Below, piece after piece: positions 41,664-46,451 of a stretch of 46,451 nucleotides of DNA. The position numbers and the translations under genes were made by a program. The DNA comes from an uncultured Eggerthellaceae bacterium (lineage in GTDB: Bacteria; Actinomycetota; Coriobacteriia; Coriobacteriales; Eggerthellaceae): positions 1-46,451 of the forward strand of contig CAIFEB010000014.1 of assembly GCA_903789375.1 (NCBI GenBank). Direction: 5' to 3'. Each line of letters starts with the position of its first letter. Position 1 is the first letter of the stretch. The notes beneath the pieces are model-generated. The model ran no database searches. It was not told the DNA's origin and saw only the letters and a list, made by a program, of their open reading frames with translations.

Positions 41664-43031
41664 ATGAAAATCCTGCACCTTACCGCCCAGAAGCCCGACA
41701 GCACGGGAAGCGGCGTCTATCTCGCCGAGACCGTCGCGGCGTGCGCGCGCGCCGGCCATGAGCAGGCCGTCATCTGCGGCATCGGGTCTGACGACCAACC
41801 AACGTTCCCCGAAGGCGTGCTCGTCGTTCCCGTGCGGTTCGAAACCGACGACCTGCCGTTTCCGGTGGTGGGCATGTCCGACGTCATGCCGTATCCGGCG
41901 ACGCGCTACCGCGATCTCACGCCCGAGATGGTCGCGCAGTTCAAGCGCGCGTTCACGCGGGCGCTCGACGACGTGCTCGCCCGCTTCGAGCCGGACCTGA
42001 CGATTTCCAACCACCTGTACCTGCTCACGGCGCTCGTCGCGCACCATGGCGTACCGGGGCGGCTCGCGGGGCTCAGCCATGGTACCGACATCCGCCAGAT
42101 GGAGAAGATTCCGCTCGGGCGCGCTTACATCGCAGAGGGTGTGCGCAGCCTCGACCGCGTGTTCGCGCTCCACGAGGCGCAGGCGGAAGACATCACGCGG
42201 ATCTACGGCGTCGACGCGGACCGCATTCGCGTTGTGGGCTGCGGCTTCAACGACCGCGTGTTCAAGCCGGCTGCTGACGATGCGCTCTCGTTCGCGGCCT
42301 CAGGCGGTGCGGCGGCGGGTGGAGCCGCAGCTGCGAAACCCGACGGCGCTTCGGCCGGCGAGCCGGCGGTCTCAACCGGCGCGGCTCCGAGCGCAGCGCA
42401 GTCCGCTTCGGACGACGGGACTTGTGCTGCTGACGACAAAGCTTCCGTTCCCGCAGATAGCGGGCGCAAACCCGGCACTATCGTGTACGCTGGCAAGATC
42501 TGGGAGAAGAAGGGCGTGCGCAGCCTCATCCGCGCGCTCGACCTGATCGACCCCGCCCGTGCAGCGCGGCTTTCGGTCAGGCTCGCGGGCGGCTACAACG
42601 CGCGCGACGAGTACGAATCGATCGTCGAGCAGGCGCGCGCATGTGCCGTGCCGTGCACGTTCCTCGGGAAGCTCCCCCAATACGAGCTGGCGCGCGAGTA
42701 CCGCGCAGCCGACGTGTTCGTCCTGCCGTCGTTCTTCGAAGGGCTGCCGCTCGTGGTCGTCGAGGCGCTCGCCTGCGGCTGCAAGGTGGTCGTCACCGAC
42801 CTGCCGGGTATCCGTCCATGGCTTCAGGAGAACGCGCCCGGCGCGCCCGTGCGCTATGTGGAGCCGCCGCGTATGAAAAACGCCGATGACCCCAACCCCG
42901 AGGACCTGCCGCGGTTCGAACGCGACTTGGCACGTGCTCTGGAGCAGGCGCTCGATGACGAGCCGCGGACGGTCGACGTCAGTCGTCTGTCGTGGGACGG
43001 TCTGGCGAAGCGCCTGATCGAGAACCGGTAG
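41664..43031 (+). CDS. GT4-family glycosyltransferase with linker insertion
   Basis: The 455-residue GT-B enzyme should transfer a sugar from a nucleotide donor. The N-terminal Rossmann domain (1-210) begins MKILHLTAQKPDSTGSGVYL, an acceptor-side loop, and has the catalytic-type histidine in GLSHGTDIRQ. The C-terminal donor-binding domain (about 275-455) has IVYAGKIWEKKG and the E-x7-E motif in FFEGLPLVVVEALACG. Between them lies an unusual 60-residue Ala/Gly/Ser-rich linker (about 212-272). The ATG at 41664 has ACGGAGG upstream. The product (glycan, glycolipid or small thiol) cannot be deduced, and no polysaccharide cluster surrounds it. Confidence 0.88.
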   Translation: MKILHLTAQKPDSTGSGVYLAETVAACARAGHEQAVICGIGSDDQPTFPEGVLVVPVRFETDDLPFPVVGMSDVMPYPATRYRDLTPEMVAQFKRAFTRALDDVLARFEPDLTISNHLYLLTALVAHHGVPGRLAGLSHGTDIRQMEKIPLGRAYIAEGVRSLDRVFALHEAQAEDITRIYGVDADRIRVVGCGFNDRVFKPAADDALSFAASGGAAAGGAAAAKPDGASAGEPAVSTGAAPSAAQSASDDGTCAADDKASVPADSGRKPGTIVYAGKIWEKKGVRSLIRALDLIDPARAARLSVRLAGGYNARDEYESIVEQARACAVPCTFLGKLPQYELAREYRAADVFVLPSFFEGLPLVVVEALACGCKVVVTDLPGIRPWLQENAPGAPVRYVEPPRMKNADDPNPEDLPRFERDLARALEQALDDEPRTVDVSRLSWDGLAKRLIENR

Positions 43032-43068
43032 CGCGGCGGCGTTTCGGCGGTTCCGCGGCGGAACGTGA

Positions 43069-43140
43069 ACGGCATTCGGATGGCGCTGGAGCGGCGTGCG
43101 CGTGGGGTCTGCAACGGCATTCGAACGGCGCTGGAGCGGT
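43069..43140 (+). repeat. 27-bp direct repeat, 45-bp period
   Basis: The sequence AACGGCATTCG..GGCGCTGGAGCGG occurs at 43069-43095 and 43114-43140 with only two or three differences, 45 bases apart. Further decayed copies follow. Confidence 0.75.
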
Positions 43141-43395
43141 TGCGCAGCGGAGCTGGGACGGCGTGCGTCCGATGGCGTCGCGGGCGTCGGAGGGCGCTCG
43201 AATTTCCGATCGGGGCGGTGCGCCAGCGGCGTGCGCACGGTTCCGCGGCGGCGCCCGGCCGGTCGACGCTTCTGCTCGGCGCGGAAATCCGACGGTGGTA
43301 GAATCGGCACGAAGCGGCACGAGGAATCATTCTGCGGGGTTCCTTCAACGGTGCGCAGCGGTTGCGGCCGCATAGCGCCCCCCGCTTGCACAGCA

Positions 43396-43416
43396 CGCAG
43401 GCGAACGTCGCCTGCG
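43396..43416 (+). promoter_or_regulatory. Stable hairpin upstream of yedF
   Basis: Arms CGCAGGCGA and TCGCCTGCG are perfect complements with a three-base ACG loop. There is no T tract, so a leader structure is as likely as a terminator. Confidence 0.4.
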
Positions 43417-43515
43417 CTTGGTCTTCTGCATCGCGTATGGCGGTATCGTAGGCGAATCTCATCACCTTTGGCGCCATTGCGTTTTCTTTCGTCCTGCAGA
43501 AGCTGACGCAGACGC

Positions 43516-43546
43516 GTTCGAACGGCAATCTCATCGGTTCGAACGG
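43516..43546 (+). promoter_or_regulatory. Two GTTCGAACGG boxes 21 bp apart before yedF
   Basis: GTTCGAACGG occurs at 43516-43525 and again at 43537-43546; each contains the palindrome GTTCGAAC. The 21-bp centre spacing is two helical turns, fitting a dimeric DNA-binding protein, but the second box covers the ribosome-site region. Confidence 0.35.
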
Positions 43547-43558
43547 AAGGACTCACCC

Positions 43559-44155
43559 ATGGATCTGACTATCGATGCGCTCGGCGACAAGTGCCCGGTT
43601 CCCGTCGTCAAGGCGAAGAAGGCCCTGGGCACCATCGACGAGGGCACGGTTGAGATGCTCGTCGACAACGAGACGAGCGTGCACAACCTCGAAAGCCTCG
43701 CGAAGTCGCTCAAGTGCGCTGTCGCGGTGGAGGAGCAAGCGAAGGACAAGTTCTCGGTCCGCATCACCAAGGACGAGAACTCCGTGTCCGCCGCTGCGTC
43801 CGAAGCGTCGTCGAACGCCGGCACGCGCGTCGTCGTGTTCCCGTCCGAAGTCATGGGCCAGGGCAACGACGAGCTGGGCGCGACGCTCGTGAAGGCGTTC
43901 GTGTTCTCGCTTACGCAGCAGGACAACCTGCCCGACACGCTGCTGTTCTACAACGGCGGCGCGCATCTGACCTGCGAAGGCTCGCCGGTGCTCGACGACC
44001 TGAAGAAGCTCGCCGAGGCGGGCGTCGAAATCCTCACCTGCGGCACGTGCCTGAAGTTCTACGGCCTGTCCGACAAGGTGCAGGTGGGCGACGTGACCAA
44101 CATGTACGTCATCGTTGAGAAGCAGATGGAAGCCGGCGTCGTCGTCCGCTGCTAA
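43559..44155 (+). CDS. yedF: Sulfurtransferase-like selenium metabolism protein YedF
   Basis: The 198-residue protein has an N-terminal TusA-like domain with the CPxP motif (DKCPVPVVKAKKAL, C12) and a C-terminal DsrE-like domain (about 85-198). The latter has VVVFPSEVMGQGNDELG, YNGGAHLTCEGSPVLDDL and CGTCLKFYGLSDKVQVG. This is the TusA-DsrE fusion (TIGR03527-type) that accompanies selenium genes, probably carrying selenium or sulfur as a persulfide-like group. ATG 43559 has GGAAGGA upstream. Its convergent neighbour is selD, which strengthens the selenium link. A strong terminator follows. Confidence 0.93.
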   Translation: MDLTIDALGDKCPVPVVKAKKALGTIDEGTVEMLVDNETSVHNLESLAKSLKCAVAVEEQAKDKFSVRITKDENSVSAAASEASSNAGTRVVVFPSEVMGQGNDELGATLVKAFVFSLTQQDNLPDTLLFYNGGAHLTCEGSPVLDDLKKLAEAGVEILTCGTCLKFYGLSDKVQVGDVTNMYVIVEKQMEAGVVVRC

Positions 44156-44501
44156 GCGCGGCGGCACCTGCGACGGGGACCGAAACGCCTGCGTGCGCGT
44201 CGCAGCGTGTGCAGGCGCCGCGACTGCCCGGGCGTGCGGCTGGCGATGGTCCCATGCGCACGCTGGCGGGTCTGCTGCACGTGCCGGGGACTGTGCCGTC
44301 CGCGTTCGCGGACGACGCGCTTCCCGTCCAATAACTCCGCATGCGAAGGCTCCCCGAAGCTCCGGTTCGTACCGGCAGCTTCGGGGAGCCTTGTTTTTCG
44401 CCCGGCTTCTTGTCTCGCCGAGCGTATGGTGGGCCTTCTGCTTCGCTTCCCGCATAGCGGGGGTTCGCTGCGCCTTCCGCACCGCCGGCCTTCCGCTTCG
44501 C
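44156..44501. other. Convergent spacer yedF/selD
   Basis: The spacer holds the terminator at 44346-44398 and short direct repeats related to the selD 3' end. No gene is seen. Confidence 0.6.
44346..44398 (+). terminator. Rho-independent terminator of yedF
   Basis: Perfect 16-bp arms (44346-44361 AAGGCTCCCCGAAGCT; 44377-44392) and GTTTTT form a classic terminator in the convergent spacer. On the minus strand the T tract is lacking. Confidence 0.92.
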
Positions 44502-44510
44502 CTACCGCAT
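44433..44510 (+). repeat. Repeats of the selD 3' end
   Basis: GCCTTCTGCTTCGCTTCC (44433-44450) resembles GCCTTCCGCTTCGCCTACC (44488-44506), which includes the selD stop. A shorter GCCTTCCGCACCGCC lies between at about 44472. This mirrors the repeat behind flxA. Confidence 0.6.
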
Positions 44511-45581
44511 GAAGATCATGCCGGCGGGGCCTTCGATCACCTCTCCGATGCACGGGACGCTCCGCCCCATGATGCGCTCGAACGCGGCCTCGTAGGCGCT
44601 CGCCTGGTCGGGCGGCAGCGCGATGAGCAGGCCGCCGCTCGTCTGCGGGTCGCACAGGACGCCCATGCGGTCATCGAACTCCTCGCGCGAAAGCGTTCCC
44701 TTGCGCACGAAATCCTGCGCCCAGTCGACGATCTGGAACGACCGCCCCGGGCGGCAGTAGTCGTGCGAATACTGCATGACCCCGTCGAACAGAGGAATGT
44801 CTTCCCAGTTCAGAACGGCGGAAACGCCGCTGGCGTCGAGCATCTCGTGCAGATGCCCGGCCAGTCCGAACCCGGTGACGTCGGTCGCCGCGTGCACGGT
44901 GAGGCCCGCCATCGCCTCGGCAGGGCCGCGGTTCAGCTCCATCATCGTCTCGATCGCGGGGCGCATGCTCTCGTCGTTCTCGTAGCCCGCGCGGAACGCC
45001 GACCCCAGGATGCCCGTGCCGATGCGCTTCGTGTAGTACAGCCGGTCGCCCGGCTCAGCGCCTTTGTTGCGGATGAGGTCGTCGATCTTCACCATGCCGA
45101 ACACCGACAGGCCGTATTTCGGCTCGTCATCGTCGATCGAATGCCCGCCGACCACGAACGCGCCGGCCTCGGCGACCTTGTCGGCGCCGCCCTGCAGCAC
45201 GCGCGACACCACCTCGGTGCCAAGCGAGCAGGGGAAAGCCAGGATGTTGAGCGCCGTGAGGGGCTTGCCGCCCATCGCGTACACGTCGGACAGCGCGTTG
45301 GCCGCGGCGATCGCCCCGTACTCGTACGGGTCGTCGACGACCGGCGTGAAGAAGTCGAGCGTCAGCACGGCGGCGGTGTCGTCGCTGATGCGGTACACAG
45401 CCGCGTCATCGCTCGTGTCGAACCCCAGCATCAGCTCGGGATCGATGCCTTGAGCAGGCGCGATGCTCTTCAGAATGGTTTGGAGGTCACCCGGACTCCA
45501 CTTGGCCGCTCAACCGCCCTTGTCGGTGAGGTGGGTCAGGCGGACCTTCCCCGGGTCTCGTTCCGCGTCGTTGCAGCTCAT
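44502..45581 (-). CDS. selD: Selenide, water dikinase, itself a selenoprotein (UGA = Sec24)
   Basis: SelD makes selenophosphate from selenide and ATP for selenocysteine and selenouridine synthesis. The gene is read as one 359-residue frame starting at ATG 45581 (GGAGA upstream). It is interrupted by an in-frame TGA at 45512-45510, codon 24, in the context KGG-UGA-AAKW, the exact place of the catalytic Cys/Sec in SelD (family GGC/U-AAK). The frame continues without shift into LGFDTSDDAAVY, DFFTPVVDDPYEYG, GGHSIDDDEPKYGLS, ATDVTGFGLAGHLHEM and CDPQTSGGLL. Counting from the next ATG (45431) would remove the active-site loop. It is convergent with yedF. Confidence 0.93.
45481..45512 (-). promoter_or_regulatory. 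UGA codon and bSECIS-like hairpin in selD
   Basis: The Sec codon TGA is at 45512-45510. Nine bases downstream a stem TGGAG/CTCCA (45500-45496 with 45485-45481) closes a 10-base loop containing GGGTGA, the size and location expected of a bacterial SECIS that recruits SelB. Confidence 0.65.
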
Positions 45582-45812
45582 GATGTCTCCATTCGCTTCG
45601 TTGTTCGGACTCACGATACCGCAATCGCCTGCGTACGGGGAGACGACGGTTGCCTTTGCGGTGCGTGTAGGCGAATCCGACACGCGTGGGACCCCGTGCG
45701 CATGCGACAACTTGCTGCGTGCGCTCGAGCGCGACGTGCGTGCCGGTCGGCGGTGCATGCGCGTCAGGCGCAACCACCCACGTTGACCAGCGGCGGCGCA
45801 TGAGTACCGGGT

Positions 45813-45850
45813 GCGAGCGTTCGCGATGGCCGGCAATGGCGAACGCTCGC
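45813..45850. repeat. 12-bp inverted repeat
   Basis: GCGAGCGTTCGC (45813-45824) and GCGAACGCTCGC (45839-45850) are perfect complements with a 14-base loop and no T tract. It could be an operator, a processing site or an RNA structure. Confidence 0.55.
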
Positions 45851-45949
45851 GAAGCACACGCGCTGAATCGCACGCGCGCGAAAGACGATGCGTTCGCAGC
45901 GTGAACCGTTGCACGCACAGCGGCTGCCTGTGCTCATCGATTGAAACAA

Positions 45950-46002
45950 GGGGAGAAAAAGAAAAAGCCTTGGCGGTAGCGAGCGGTTCCGAAGGACCGC
46001 TC
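45950..46002 (-). terminator. Minus-strand hairpin followed by T-rich tract
   Basis: GCGAGCGGT/ACCGCTCGC (45977-46002) is followed on the minus strand by CTTTTTCTTTTTC after 14 bases. It resembles a terminator, but no minus-strand gene is known to its right, so it may end a small antisense or leader RNA. Confidence 0.35.
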
Positions 46003-46055
46003 GCCTCGCGTGGCTGCAGAGCCGCAAGCCATGTGGCCCTGCGATCTCTGGTTGT

Positions 46056-46061
46056 TATAAT
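46056..46061 (+). promoter_or_regulatory. Consensus -10 placing the start at the ATG (leaderless)
   Basis: A perfect TATAAT, framed by GTTGT and ACAAC, ends seven bases before the ATG at 46069. A start at 46068 or 46069 would make the mRNA leaderless, and no ribosome site is present. The -35 is not evident. Confidence 0.55.
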
Positions 46062-46068
46062 ACAACGT

Positions 46069-46451
46069 ATGTCCAAAAGAAGCCAGAGCAAACCAATAAA
46101 ATATGAGACAAAGCGCACCCATTCGCGGCGGTCTGACGGAAAACCTTCCGGAAATCGTCCCGAACGCTTTGCCGGGAAGCCGCTCGTCGCGGGAAGCACC
46201 CGCCGCAGTGCGGCATCGGCGCACTCGAACAAGGCGGTCGAACGCGCCGCGCTCGCCGAAGAGCGCAAGCGCGAACAGGCCGTCCTCGACGAGGCGTGCG
46301 CGCCGTTCGCCGGGCGCACGCTCGCCGTCGTCGGCGGGGGAGCGGCAGGTCTCGCCGCAGCCGTCCGCGCGGGCGAGGCGTTCGCCGCGCGCACGTCGGG
46401 TGATGCATACGTGCCCGTGCCGGTGGGCCTCGTCGTGTTGGGGGGGGGCGC
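46069..46451 (+). CDS. N-terminal part of an FAD/NAD(P)-binding oxidoreductase (truncated by window edge)
   Basis: An open frame starts at ATG 46069 and runs to the window edge without a stop. The first 85 residues are basic and low in complexity (Arg, Lys, Ser, Ala). They lead into a dinucleotide-binding motif, LAVVGGGAAGLAAAVRAGEAF (from about residue 86), typical of the N-terminus of HI0933/BaiN-like flavoproteins and related FAD oxidoreductases. The final codons run into a stretch of nine G, and the frame past it cannot be judged. Only 127 codons are visible, so the substrate is unknown. The gene is divergent from selD. Confidence 0.6.
   Translation, partial: MSKRSQSKPIKYETKRTHSRRSDGKPSGNRPERFAGKPLVAGSTRRSAASAHSNKAVERAALAEERKREQAVLDEACAPFAGRTLAVVGGGAAGLAAAVRAGEAFAARTSGDAYVPVPVGLVVLGGG

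Larger units (their letters stand above)
43032..43558. other. Spacer with 45-bp repeats and yedF upstream region
   Basis: No gene is supported in these 527 bases. The first part has a 45-bp-spaced direct repeat (43069-43140). A TAGAAT (43298-43303) may be a promoter for yedF. A 9-bp-arm hairpin lies at 43396-43416, and two GTTCGAAC palindromes lie just before yedF. Confidence 0.6.
45582..46068. other. Divergent spacer with two hairpins
   Basis: No gene is supported in these 487 bases. They hold a 12-bp-arm inverted repeat (45813-45850), a second hairpin at 45977-46002 and the promoter of the right-edge gene. Confidence 0.55.

Noticed and set aside
45432-45581. selD starting at 45431 with a separate short upstream ORF ending at the TGA
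   Set aside because: The upstream codons match the SelD N-terminus, in the same frame, and the TGA sits at the catalytic Cys/Sec position.
1-46451. CRISPR array, tRNA, rRNA, insertion sequence or prophage
   Set aside because: No regularly spaced repeats, no tRNA T-loop context, no rRNA-like sequence and no transposase or phage protein were seen on either strand.
46437-46451. G9 homopolymer as a phase-variation tract
   Set aside because: It lies at the very window edge, so neither the frame after it nor a sequencing or assembly error can be judged.

Overview
The window is high-GC DNA with dense coding on both strands and short spacers, and its gene content points to an anaerobic actinobacterium of the Coriobacteriia (Eggerthella-like). 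Three things support this: a Tat-exported flavoprotein reductase paired with a small multihaem cytochrome, an Hdr/Flx electron-transfer operon with an Hcp/Fnr-type module, and a selenium-utilisation pair. The genus is an inference from gene repertoire; no rRNA or tRNA is present. No CRISPR array, insertion sequence or prophage was seen.

Layout, left to right. 405-2936: two-component system. 3094-4985: purC and a two-TM basic protein. 5305-6807 (minus): queF-queC, part of queuosine precursor synthesis. 7078-8343: membrane-anchored GH25 lysozyme. 8538-9956 (minus): AGCS amino-acid symporter. 10457-12997 (minus): two-gene osmoprotectant/choline-type ABC importer whose permease is fused to its binding protein. 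13253-15193: AarF/UbiB-type kinase with a large Ala/Lys/Gly insertion. 15467-16510 (minus): esterase plus a NifX-like protein. 16789-17343: HD protein. 17344-18241: a gene-poor stretch with dispersed hairpin repeats. 18242-22453 (minus): acyl-CoA synthetase and a CPA2 antiporter with a long disordered tail. 22824-24137: a membrane protein with an alpha/beta-hydrolase domain lacking its catalytic residues. 24338-24754 (minus): GtrA-like protein.

The metabolic core is 25423-39869. Seven tightly overlapping plus-strand genes encode HdrC, HdrB, HdrA, an MvhD/FlxD protein, two Fe-S subunits and an FAD/NAD(P)H subunit, i.e. an Hdr-Flx NAD(P)H-linked flavin-based electron-bifurcating complex. It is convergent with a pentahaem cytochrome/Tat flavoprotein reductase pair and shares a bidirectional terminator with it. 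Next come a degenerate radical-SAM-like protein, then hydroxylamine reductase (hcp) with a ferredoxin-like partner, divergent from a Crp/Fnr regulator. The intergenic region there holds a 16-bp perfect palindrome centred at -41.5 from a predicted start, the geometry of a class II Crp/Fnr-activated promoter.

The right part carries a second AGCS symporter, a glycosyltransferase, yedF, and a selD read through an in-frame UGA (selenocysteine) with a SECIS-like hairpin. It ends in the truncated start of a flavoprotein gene that appears leaderless. A recurring theme is low-complexity Ala-rich insertions in otherwise ordinary proteins and short degenerate direct repeats in spacers, some copied from the 3' end of the neighbouring gene.
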